Assembly: GCA_947001705.1 (NCBI GenBank)
Contig: CAMQHT010000019.1
Location: 1-41,231, forward strand
DNA length: 41,231 nt
Reading direction: 5' to 3'
Source of the DNA: an uncultured Collinsella sp.
GTDB lineage: Bacteria > Actinomycetota > Coriobacteriia > Coriobacteriales > Coriobacteriaceae
How positions within the stretch are numbered: the first letter of the stretch is position 1; each line of letters begins with the position of its first letter. Positions 23,544 through 31,348 of the stretch are shown here, one piece after another. Under the pieces are notes generated by a model that saw only the letters and a list, made by a program, of their open reading frames with translations, did not search any database and was not told where the DNA came from. The position numbers and the translations under genes are program-made.

Positions 23544-23681
23544 GCAGAGCTCCTTCTCGGTTCGATGGAAATGCGCCGCGCGTATGCAGACGCACCGTCA
23601 TATGACCTCATTATATGCAGAACGAGATACGTTTCCCATCGCTGCGACAGAGCTTTTTGCAGGGGCGGCAGTTTTTCTATA

Positions 23682-23718
23682 TCCCAAGGTCAGCTAGACT
23701 TCGGTAGCCACCTTGGGA
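23682..23718. other. Unassigned hairpin in the divergent guaA/luxR leader
   Basis: TCCCAAGGTCAGCTA (23682-23696) pairs with TAGCCACCTTGGGA (23705-23718) with one bulge and an 8-nt loop. It lies about 140 nt upstream of guaA and 120 nt upstream of the LuxR gene. There is no terminator T-run and no recognised riboswitch consensus. The remaining 297-nt intergenic stretch shows no gene. Confidence 0.5.
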
Positions 23719-23840
23719 GCATCGCCAATAGACTCTTCCTTTATACGTTCGGCACAATCGTAGGCGATACCCACAAATTCCAGTCCCGAGCAACAAGAGT
23801 ACAATTGCAGCTATTGTTGTCAGCTGTTGGGAGATGGAAG

Positions 23841-24845
23841 ATGGACTGCGATGGCTACCCATGCGTTCCCATGCCGTTGATGTGCACTGCCTTTGTGCCG
23901 GGGCAGATTGACGCTGCGGTTGCAGGCATTTCCGACCCCGATTCACGCGCCATCGCCACGGCAGAAGCGCTGTACTTTCGCGGACAGGCCGCACTCGCCG
24001 CCAAGACGGCGCACCCCTATCTTGACGTCACCGATCCCGCGCTGCGCTATTCCGCATGCTTTATCTGCGGATACGCCAGTCTGTCGCTCAACCGTATCGC
24101 CGACGCCCGCCGGTGCCTTGCGGGCATCCTCGATACGCCGGCCGACGAGGAATCGCCCGCCGTCCACGCCACGCATATCCTGTTCGCCTCGGCCGCGAGC
24201 GTCCTGCTGCACTTGCCTTCCCCGTATTCTGCCGAAGAGTTTTATCCACTTGCGGCGCACCTACCCGAAGGCCTGCGACTGTTCGCCAGCTACGTGATGG
24301 CGCACGCCTTGTATCTGCGCGGCGAATACGGCCGCAGCCTGGGCATGGCGGAAAACGCCCTAATTATGAAACAGGGAAGCTATCCCATCTCGGAACTGTT
24401 CCTGCACCTGGCAGCTTCCATGGCATGCATGAGCCTCAAGGACATCGACGCCGCAAAAGCGCATTTTGGAGCCGCTTGGGACATTGCGCGCCCCGACGGC
24501 CTTATCGAGCTCATCGGCGAGCACCACGGCCTTTTGCAGGGGCTTATCGAGGCGTGCCTAAAAACGCAATACCCTGACGACTTCGCGCACATCATCGAGA
24601 TCACGTACCGCTTCAGCTACGGCTGGCGGCGCATCCACAACCCCGATTCGGGCGAGGACGTTGCTGACGATTTAACGACCACGGAATTCACCATGGCCAT
24701 GCTCGCCTGTCGTGGGTGGACCAACGCCGAAATCGCACGCCATATGGGAGTATCGCCGGGCACCGTCAAAAACCGCCTATCCGGCGTATACGCAAAGCTT
24801 GGCATCGGCACACGCGCCGAGCTGGTCGCGCATATGTTGCGTTAG
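23841..24845 (+). CDS. LuxR-family transcriptional regulator with helical repeat N-terminal domain
   Basis: This 334-residue protein has a C-terminal LuxR/GerE helix-turn-helix (about 275-332): TTEFTMAMLACRGWTNAEIARHM, then GVSPGTVKNRLSGVYAKLGI. The first 250 residues are Ala/Leu-rich, TPR-like helices (for example AHALYLRGEYGRSLGMAENALI) and contain no receiver, membrane or NB-ARC motif. Such N-termini resemble the C-terminal sensor part of MalT/LAL-type regulators without the ATPase. ATG at 23841 follows GGGAGATGGAAG. The large surface-protein gene starts 155 nt downstream on the same strand and is a plausible target. The signal is unknown. Confidence 0.8.
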   Translation: MDCDGYPCVPMPLMCTAFVPGQIDAAVAGISDPDSRAIATAEALYFRGQAALAAKTAHPYLDVTDPALRYSACFICGYASLSLNRIADARRCLAGILDTPADEESPAVHATHILFASAASVLLHLPSPYSAEEFYPLAAHLPEGLRLFASYVMAHALYLRGEYGRSLGMAENALIMKQGSYPISELFLHLAASMACMSLKDIDAAKAHFGAAWDIARPDGLIELIGEHHGLLQGLIEACLKTQYPDDFAHIIEITYRFSYGWRRIHNPDSGEDVADDLTTTEFTMAMLACRGWTNAEIARHMGVSPGTVKNRLSGVYAKLGIGTRAELVAHMLR

Positions 24846-25000
24846 CGACCGGGCTGCCAAGCGCATCGAACGCGTTCCGGAACCCGACGCTTCGCTCGAT
24901 CAATTTGGACATTTTGACCCTTGAACGGCACTACCGCCACGGGGCGCCTTCTCGCACAATTGGATTATTTCCACCGATATTTGCGGGATGGGAGCCCAAG

Positions 25001-28000
25001 ATGCTTGATCGCCGTTCGTTACTTGTTGCCGGAGCGTCCTCGCTAGCGAGCATCATGTTGCCTCGCGTGCCGGGAAGCGAAAATGCCTTCCTGCTGCCGT
25101 TCGCGCCCACCGAAGCCTATGCCGACGAAAAAGATCCCTTCAGGGTGCTCGTTCTCTCGCGCACCATGTTTGGTGTGGTCGTGGTCGACGTCGCCAACAA
25201 GAATATGCCCATCAAGGGAGCGCAGGTCACGCTCACGTCGCGCTACGTCGCAGGCAAGCAGCTCGCCGCCACGACCGATGAAGAAGGCACGGCCATCTTT
25301 GAGGTCGCCCCTCTTTCGGAAGGCTACGTGGACGAGGCAACGCTTCTCGACGCGTACGACTTTAACGGCGGCATCTCCATTAGCATGGCGGGCTACCGTG
25401 ATGTCGAGATTCCCCTTGCGCGTATCCAGGGCGGCACCGCCATTACCGCACCCACACGTCCGCTCTCCGATGGCGAGCCGTACTTTCGACAGCTCACATT
25501 CGACGAATGGGACATCCAGTACGCTGAAGCCACGTTCATGGCATTGCCGAAGGACGACACGGCAAACGAGCAGCCCGATACGCACGCCTTTACCGTGCAA
25601 ACTCATCTGCCGCAGGGCGGGCAGGCAACATTGCATATCAATAAAGTGATGCCCGCTGCGGGCAGCTCAACCGAAACCGTCACGCAGATTGGCCAGATCA
25701 AGGCCAGCGCATCAGGCGCGGATAATCTGGCGACGTTCACACTCAAAGACAAGTTTCTCGACGCGGCATCGGGCCTTCTGGAGGAAGGGTGCAAGCTGCG
25801 CTTTGTTCTCGACTATCAGGGCAAAACCTACACGCTCTCCTCCCCCATGGCCGTTGTCACTGCGCCGGCCGCAAAGGCAGAATCGGGCTCGACCACTATC
25901 GTCCCCACTACCATGGACCAAGAGGTCACTCCGTTTGATTTCCCCGCGGCGTTTCCCGGCATCGGCGGCAATAAGTTCACGTGTTGGATGCCCACATTTC
26001 CGATCCTCTTCGATTTCTCGTTTGCTGGATACGTGCTGTTTGGCGGAGGATACAAACCAGCCAGCTATATGAACGATTCGGGCAACCCTGATCCGGAATA
26101 CTGGAAGAAATCGCCGCGCGAGTCGGGCGCCAAGCAGGCAAACCGCTATCTCGACGAGATGGAGGGGAAGTGGAATCAGTACAAGAGTATGAGTGCCGGT
26201 TCGGGCACCGATCCAAGAAACACCAAGCTCCTTCGCCACCATTGCACGCCGCTGTTCACGATGGATATCGCCACACAGCTGTACGGCTCGCTCGCCTACG
26301 ATTGGGTGGGCAAAACCTGGGGTAACAACAACGACCCCGCATACGGCAATATTAAGGCCCTCTTCCAGGTAAGAACCGACCTCAATTGGACCGAGCAGTT
26401 TACCCTAGGACCGGTGCCGTTTTTCCTAAACGTCAACCCCTGGGTGCTGGCGAAGCTGGCGCTCGCCGTGGGTGCCCACACGCACGGCAGCGGCGCGGCG
26501 TTTTTTAAAAACATTTCGCTCGACTATTCCAACACGTCGGGCTCGTTCACCATCCAGATCGGGCTTGCCGTTACCTTTGGCGCCGGCGTTGCGGGCGTCG
26601 CCTCGTCTGCCGTGCGCGGCGCCGCATCCCTCACGCTGTTCATCGGGTACGAGAAGGCAGATGGACACCAGCTTCCGCGACTGCGCGTAGGTGCAGACGT
26701 CGATGTCGACGTGATACTCCAGTTCGTAATGTTCAAGTGGACCACCAAGGCTTGGTCGGGATCGTGGCCCACACTCGCCGATTCGTGGGATATGTCAGTG
26801 AACAATGGCGATCAGTATGTGCTCCAGCGCTCTGAGCTGGCCTTGAGTGGAGATACGCCCTACACGCTGGATGCCCGCTTCGACTCAGCCGGCAACGCCG
26901 AGGCAGGTGGTGTGCCGCAATTTATCGCATCGGCCACCATCGTCACTAACGCCGAGCTGCTCGCACGCGCCGAGGTTGCAGCCACCGCGATAAACGTCGC
27001 GCCTGTCGTGCGCGATTGGGATCAAGCGGTCACGCGTATTGAGCTCGAGGCGGATGCAGAAAGCGACGACACGGGACAGATCGAGCATTTCGTCCATACG
27101 CTGATAGAGAACGACGAAAATGCCGCGCCGATGTATGGGTACGCCTATATCGGCCAAGCGAGGAACGCCGTTGCGGACCCCAACGCCAATTCTGCTGGTG
27201 TATCGGAGGACGAACGTGGCGGCATAAAACCCTCGAGCGACAACGTGCTGTTTTCCGGCGTGCTCAGCGAAGCCCACATAAAGCTGGCGATGATCGCCGG
27301 CGTAGAGTGCCTGTTCCGTATCGCCTCGGTGCGCTACGGCGACAATGGCCGCTCGCGCCTGGTGGTGCATACAAAGACGAACGGCACGTGGTCCGCTCCC
27401 ACGCCCGTGGACTTCCCCCTTGGGTTTGGCGAGGGCGACGTGGAGCGCGACGGCACATACGATTACGACTTCGACGTGGTGGAATATACGGACGGGAGGG
27501 GAGACCAGGACGCCTACGTGCTGCTGGTCTCCGGCGAGCGCCCCGCCGGCGACAACACCCTTTTCGATACGGCAAGCACAGCCGGCATACTGTCCGTTGT
27601 GCGCCTGCGCATAAGTAATGACGAGATCCGCGTGGTGTCGCATACGTCATGGCGCAGCATCTCGCGCGGCCGCCTGCAAGAGGATGGCTACCATTGCCTG
27701 CAGTGCCCGCGTATCACGGTGGGCAAGACGCTGGTCGACGGGCGCCTGTCAGGTGCCTACCTCCACCGCCGCGGAACCACCGCAGAAAAGGTGCTCGGCA
27801 GCGAGGCTGAGGTTGCGCTGGAGTGCTTTACCCTGTGGTCGGACGTTTCGGGCGACAGCCTGACGTTCCGCCAAGTTCTCCGCTTTCCGCAAGCACCGTC
27901 GAGTATCGAGCTGGGCGAGCCCGAAACTATCAACGGCAAAATGGTGGTGCCCGTTGCGTACGAGACCGCAGACGGTTGCGGCTGCGCATCGTACGCCGTG

Positions 28001-29368
28001 ATCGGCCAGTCCATTGCGGGCTGGGGCGTTATGTCACCAGACGCCACGGTGCCCCGTGCGGTGCCGTGGCCACAACACTCGGGCTTTTTGGCAACCGTCA
28101 ACGAGCAACTGCAGCACATTACTTGGACGCGAGGCGCATCGGCATTTGCAACGCAGCCCGTGGGTGCCGCAGGCTGTGGCCCGGCATCGTTTAGCGTGAG
28201 CAACAACGGCAGGTGCGTGCTCTATGTAGAGAACACCGATGGCAAGGTGGGACAAACCTACGACGAAGAAGGCAACCCGGTAGCAGTGATGGGCAAGCAC
28301 TTCCGCATCTTCGCCAGCACCTTGGCAGGCGATCTGTTCACGGAGCCGTTCGTGATGTGCGAACTGGACCATCCCGTCGATCAGATAACGACATTTTTGA
28401 CGTCGGGAGGCATGCTCTCCGCGCTCGCCACGCACATTGTGAGCGCGGAGCAGAGCAAGGCGGAGCTGCACGGCATCGAAGTGCCCTTGGTGGCGTGTGC
28501 CACTCCGACGGGCGCGGTCGCTACCTCGGGCGCGGTGGTGCCCGGAGCAGCAGGCGAGTCCTTCATGGTCACGGTGCGAAACGACGGCAACACTTTGCTG
28601 ACCGCCGGCACGATCGATCTGTACCGAGAGGGCTCCAGCCAGCCGTTCTCCAGCGCATCCATCGGATTCGGAGCGAACGCACGCATGGCTTCGATCCACG
28701 ATCCAGAGCTTGCCGAAGACGCTTCGGCCAACGACATGGCACACGTGAAGTACGCGCTCGAGACGCTGGGCGCATGTTTTGCAACGCACCCGCTGGTAGC
28801 CGACAACGGCAACGCCGTGCTGGCACCGGGTTGCACGGCACAGTTCCGCATGAGCTTCGCCATCCCCGAGAGCTGGAGCGACGAGGTGGGCAAACGCGTA
28901 ACGCTATATGCGAAGGCGCGTAATCTGGTGGCGCTCGATCCCGTAACGCTCGAGGAAATTCGACCGGGCGCAAACTCGGTGCTGGGTGCCGTACTGCACG
29001 AGCTTCATGTGCCCGACGCGGCATGCGAGCGCTCAGAAGTTCAGGTCGGCGTATGCGACAGCGCGGATACGACGGGGCTTCACGATGCACCGATGACGAT
29101 TGATGGCGATGGCGGCTCGAGTGGAGGTGGCTCCGGCGGAAGCAGCTCCGGTGGCGGCAGTGGCTCTGGCGGCGGCAAGGATCACGGCAATAACAAGCGC
29201 TCCGGAAAAGCGGGCGCGCTTGCGGGCACGGGCGATGTCAACACTCCCCTGACAGCAGCCGCAACAGCACTCGCCGCAGCTGGTGCCGGCCTTGTCGCCT
29301 ACAGCGCCCGCCGCACGGCGCTCGAAAAAGACACCGCCAATGAGGTCAATTCGGATAGGCCTCGCTAG
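25001..29368 (+). CDS. Large cell-surface protein with Tat-like signal, Cna-B-like domain and C-terminal sorting-like signal
   Basis: This 1455-residue protein is a probable wall-associated surface protein. Its N-terminus (MLDRRSLLVAGASSLASIML) has twin arginines before a hydrophobic stretch, ending near AYA/DE. Residues about 50-115 resemble a Cna-B or carboxypeptidase-regulatory beta-sandwich (VDVANKNMPIKGAQVTLTSR ... TTDEEGTAIFEVAPL). A long central part follows that I do not recognise. A Ser/Gly-only linker begins near 1370, then LAGTGD at 1407-1412, a hydrophobic helix and an ARR-containing tail. That order fits a sortase signal, but LAGTG departs from LPxTG. GGGAG upstream supports ATG at 25001; further upstream the frame overlaps the LuxR gene. 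Adhesion or polymer binding is possible but not shown. Confidence 0.8.
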   Translation: MLDRRSLLVAGASSLASIMLPRVPGSENAFLLPFAPTEAYADEKDPFRVLVLSRTMFGVVVVDVANKNMPIKGAQVTLTSRYVAGKQLAATTDEEGTAIFEVAPLSEGYVDEATLLDAYDFNGGISISMAGYRDVEIPLARIQGGTAITAPTRPLSDGEPYFRQLTFDEWDIQYAEATFMALPKDDTANEQPDTHAFTVQTHLPQGGQATLHINKVMPAAGSSTETVTQIGQIKASASGADNLATFTLKDKFLDAASGLLEEGCKLRFVLDYQGKTYTLSSPMAVVTAPAAKAESGSTTIVPTTMDQEVTPFDFPAAFPGIGGNKFTCWMPTFPILFDFSFAGYVLFGGGYKPASYMNDSGNPDPEYWKKSPRESGAKQANRYLDEMEGKWNQYKSMSAGSGTDPRNTKLLRHHCTPLFTMDIATQLYGSLAYDWVGKTWGNNNDPAYGNIKALFQVRTDLNWTEQFTLGPVPFFLNVNPWVLAKLALAVGAHTHGSGAAFFKNISLDYSNTSGSFTIQIGLAVTFGAGVAGVASSAVRGAASLTLFIGYEKADGHQLPRLRVGADVDVDVILQFVMFKWTTKAWSGSWPTLADSWDMSVNNGDQYVLQRSELALSGDTPYTLDARFDSAGNAEAGGVPQFIASATIVTNAELLARAEVAATAINVAPVVRDWDQAVTRIELEADAESDDTGQIEHFVHTLIENDENAAPMYGYAYIGQARNAVADPNANSAGVSEDERGGIKPSSDNVLFSGVLSEAHIKLAMIAGVECLFRIASVRYGDNGRSRLVVHTKTNGTWSAPTPVDFPLGFGEGDVERDGTYDYDFDVVEYTDGRGDQDAYVLLVSGERPAGDNTLFDTASTAGILSVVRLRISNDEIRVVSHTSWRSISRGRLQEDGYHCLQCPRITVGKTLVDGRLSGAYLHRRGTTAEKVLGSEAEVALECFTLWSDVSGDSLTFRQVLRFPQAPSSIELGEPETINGKMVVPVAYETADGCGCASYAVIGQSIAGWGVMSPDATVPRAVPWPQHSGFLATVNEQLQHITWTRGASAFATQPVGAAGCGPASFSVSNNGRCVLYVENTDGKVGQTYDEEGNPVAVMGKHFRIFASTLAGDLFTEPFVMCELDHPVDQITTFLTSGGMLSALATHIVSAEQSKAELHGIEVPLVACATPTGAVATSGAVVPGAAGESFMVTVRNDGNTLLTAGTIDLYREGSSQPFSSASIGFGANARMASIHDPELAEDASANDMAHVKYALETLGACFATHPLVADNGNAVLAPGCTAQFRMSFAIPESWSDEVGKRVTLYAKARNLVALDPVTLEEIRPGANSVLGAVLHELHVPDAACERSEVQVGVCDSADTTGLHDAPMTIDGDGGSSGGGSGGSSSGGGSGSGGGKDHGNNKRSGKAGALAGTGDVNTPLTAAATALAAAGAGLVAYSARRTALEKDTANEVNSDRPR

Positions 29369-29418
29369 CTCCTAGTTACCTTTGTGAGAGACGCCGACTC
29401 GGCTCATCGAACATCAAA

Positions 29419-29453
29419 ATGGGCTGGTTCTGAATACCCAGAGCCAGCCCATT
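29419..29453. terminator. Hairpin between convergent surface-protein and membrane-protein genes
   Basis: AATGGGCTGGTTCT (29419-29432) pairs with AGAGCCAGCCCATT (29440-29453) with one mismatch and a 7-nt loop. It lies 50 nt after the surface-protein stop and 5 nt beyond the opposing gene's stop. Only a short T4 follows on the minus strand. Confidence 0.65.
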
Positions 29454-29458
29454 GCGCA

Positions 29459-30043
29459 TTAAATGTCGTCTGAGGAGTCGAGTTCTGCCTCGAGCTTGGC
29501 ACGGCGTCTTTTCGCCGTGAAAAACGTTGCGCACAGGACAGCAAACGTGGCCGCGAAAATCGTCGCACCGCAGAACACGCCCGTGACCAGGTTCGCCAAC
29601 CAAAAGACGCTTTCGAGCGGTACGATCTGCGCCTCAGCGATACAGCGCATTGCGGCAATAACAAGCGCGAACGCGGCGCCGCTAAGACCGCTGACAAGCA
29701 GGAAATATCCAACAGGAAGATGCTCGGTTTGCCCAAAACGATTGGTATCGACATAGCCCTTCCGCGTTTGCAGTCCTGCGCAAATCAACATCACGAGAAC
29801 GAGCCACAAATACATGGCTGCCTCGAACGGCGTTGCAAAGCCATGCGGCATTTCACTAGCGTCGCTGTGAACCCACGTAACCTGTCGAGCTATAAACTGG
29901 TAGAAAAAGATCATCAACATGCCAAACGAAAGCAGCACGAAGCCAATCTTGTAGATCTTCGCGTTCTCAGCCTCCAGGCGTTCATCCTTTGGGCCGGCAT
30001 ATTCACGCCACTTTTGCACGATTTTCAGATCTTCATATTTCAT
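29459..30043 (-). CDS. Four-helix membrane protein paired with an XRE regulator
   Basis: This 194-residue protein has a charged N-terminus (KYEDLKIVQKWREYAGPKDERLEAE) and four predicted membrane helices at about 33-52, 73-92, 112-133 and 147-175, ending in a highly charged tail (KRRRAKLEAELDSSDD). The layout matches small membrane proteins commonly encoded next to short XRE regulators in Gram-positive bacteria. No function can be assigned. AGGAG lies six nt before the ATG and within the 9-nt gap after the XRE gene, so the two form a tight operon. Confidence 0.7.
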   Translation of the reverse strand: MKYEDLKIVQKWREYAGPKDERLEAENAKIYKIGFVLLSFGMLMIFFYQFIARQVTWVHSDASEMPHGFATPFEAAMYLWLVLVMLICAGLQTRKGYVDTNRFGQTEHLPVGYFLLVSGLSGAAFALVIAAMRCIAEAQIVPLESVFWLANLVTGVFCGATIFAATFAVLCATFFTAKRRRAKLEAELDSSDDI

Positions 30044-30052
30044 AGTGAACTC

Positions 30053-30283
30053 CTAAAGAGCATTAGGGTCGGCGTCGGTTTCGTCTTCCCAAAACAAGTC
30101 GTTCAACGTAACGCGCAGCGCCTTACAGATTGCCACGCACAAATTGAGCGTGGGGTTGTAGCCGCCCGCCTCGATAAGGCCGATGGTTTGGCGCGTAACG
30201 CCCACGGCTTGGGCTAAGTCAGCTTGCGAAAGGCCAGCCGCCGCGCGTGCCGCCTTCATGCGTAGGTTCTTTTTGCCCGGCAT
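30053..30283 (-). CDS. Small XRE-family transcriptional regulator
   Basis: This 76-residue protein is essentially one helix-turn-helix: RMKAARAAAGLSQADLAQAV, then GVTRQTIGLIEAGGYNPTLNLCVAICKALRVTLNDLFW. This is the YozG/immunity-repressor-like short XRE type found paired with a membrane protein. ATG at 30283 has GAAAGGAA upstream; the longer frame runs into the promoter. The promoter carries repeated TGACAG sequences flanking its -35 and -10 boxes, consistent with autoregulation. The four-helix membrane protein is 9 nt downstream in the same operon. Confidence 0.85.
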   Translation of the reverse strand: MPGKKNLRMKAARAAAGLSQADLAQAVGVTRQTIGLIEAGGYNPTLNLCVAICKALRVTLNDLFWEDETDADPNAL

Positions 30284-30323
30284 GGAGTTCCTTTCGTAGT
30301 AATGGACAGATATCCGTTGCAAC

Positions 30324-30373
30324 ATGACAGAAATATATTGCATCCTTCACAAGATGTCAACTATATCTGTCAT
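30324..30373 (-). promoter_or_regulatory. Sigma70-type promoter with flanking inverted operator repeats for the XRE operon
   Basis: On the minus strand TTGACA (30360-30355) is followed, after exactly 17 nt, by TATATT (30337-30332). The promoter is bracketed by an inverted repeat, ATGACAGAAATATA at 30324-30337 and TATATCTGTCAT at 30362-30373. This geometry suits repression by the XRE protein encoded directly downstream. Confidence 0.75.
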
Positions 30374-30553
30374 TATGGAAACCATGTCCGCCATCGCCAT
30401 GTGGACATAACAATTTCGATTCGCTATTCAATCTTACTCGGACAAAACCGAGTCGGAAGGACCCGAGTAAGTGGGACTTATCAGCATGGCCAACGCGCAC
30501 GCCAATAACCGGATTTGCCGGAACCATGCGTGCCCCATCGTTTAATAGCTCCG

Positions 30554-31114
30554 TTATTGTTCGATGATCTTCTTGACGACCGCGGGAACGCCTGCCGCCA
30601 CCACGTTGTCCGGAAGGTCTTCCGTCACGACGCTGCCCGCGGCAATTACGCAACCGCTGCCGATGGTAACCCCCTGCAACACGGATACGTTCGCGCCAAA
30701 CCAGCAGTTATCGCCTACAACAATAGGCAGAGCCTTCTCGAGACCCAAGTTGCGGTCCTTTGCCTTTAGGGGGTGCGAAGCGGTGTAGAAGCCGCAAAAC
30801 GGCCCGATAAACACGTTGCCACCAAAGGTGATAGAGCCGCCGTCCATAAAGTAGCAGCCATGGTTTACAAAGCAGCCCTCACCAAAGCTCGTCTTGCTCC
30901 CGTAGTCAAAGTAGGCAGGCGAAAGGACCGTCAGCCCTTGCGGAAGATCGGTATCGAGCAAGGATTTCAAAGCGTCAAGCTGCGCGTCGCTTCCGGGTTT
31001 TGCCATATTAAAGTCATAGCAGAGCGCCTCCGCCTTTGCGCGTTGCGCCAGGAGCTCCTCGTCAAAGTTGGCATCATGCCACTCCCCGCGCTCCATCTTC
31101 TCTTTCTCAGTCAT
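30554..31114 (-). CDS. Maltose/galactoside-type sugar O-acetyltransferase
   Basis: This 186-residue left-handed beta-helix acetyltransferase has an N-terminal Mac domain (EKEKMERGEWHDANFDEELL), then hexapeptide repeats (FGEGCFVNHGCYFMDGGSI, IGPFCGFYTASHPL with the catalytic His, VVGDNCWFGANVSVLQGVTIG). The C-terminal cap GSVVTEDLPDNVVAAGVPA is typical. It transfers acetyl from acetyl-CoA to a sugar hydroxyl in the cytoplasm; the sugar is not determinable. The ATG has GAGGGGG upstream. It is monocistronic on the minus strand and divergent from the topoisomerase genes. Confidence 0.9.
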   Translation of the reverse strand: MTEKEKMERGEWHDANFDEELLAQRAKAEALCYDFNMAKPGSDAQLDALKSLLDTDLPQGLTVLSPAYFDYGSKTSFGEGCFVNHGCYFMDGGSITFGGNVFIGPFCGFYTASHPLKAKDRNLGLEKALPIVVGDNCWFGANVSVLQGVTIGSGCVIAAGSVVTEDLPDNVVAAGVPAVVKKIIEQ

Positions 31115-31265
31115 TGCGCCCCCTCAAACAACATGCAGTCTTGATGCGGCAATTCTACCAGCCGATAAGCCACGGTTTTAACACGAGCACCACGCCGCGC
31201 AGGGAATGACCGCAGAAGCTAAAGGTCACCGACTCCGAACGCGCGTTCGATGGAATTCGTGTTAG

Positions 31266-31294
31266 TTGGAATCGTCCGAGGCCTGGGCTATGCT
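31266..31294 (+). promoter_or_regulatory. Candidate promoter for the topoisomerase operon
   Basis: TTGGAA (31266-31271) and TATGCT (31289-31294) are separated by exactly 17 nt, about 55 nt upstream of the first start codon. The match is imperfect and this is the only such pair seen nearby. Confidence 0.4.
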
Positions 31295-31348
31295 ACCTTG
31301 ACTATCTATATGACTACAACGCAGCAAAGGAGCATCGAGAGAGCGAGC

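Noticed and set aside
23058..23840. N-terminal extension of the LuxR regulator
   Set aside because: The in-frame extension is antisense to guaA, and a ribosome binding site supports the ATG at 23841.
24716..25000. N-terminal extension of the surface protein
   Set aside because: It overlaps the LuxR gene out of frame. The signal peptide starts at 25001, with a ribosome binding site before it.
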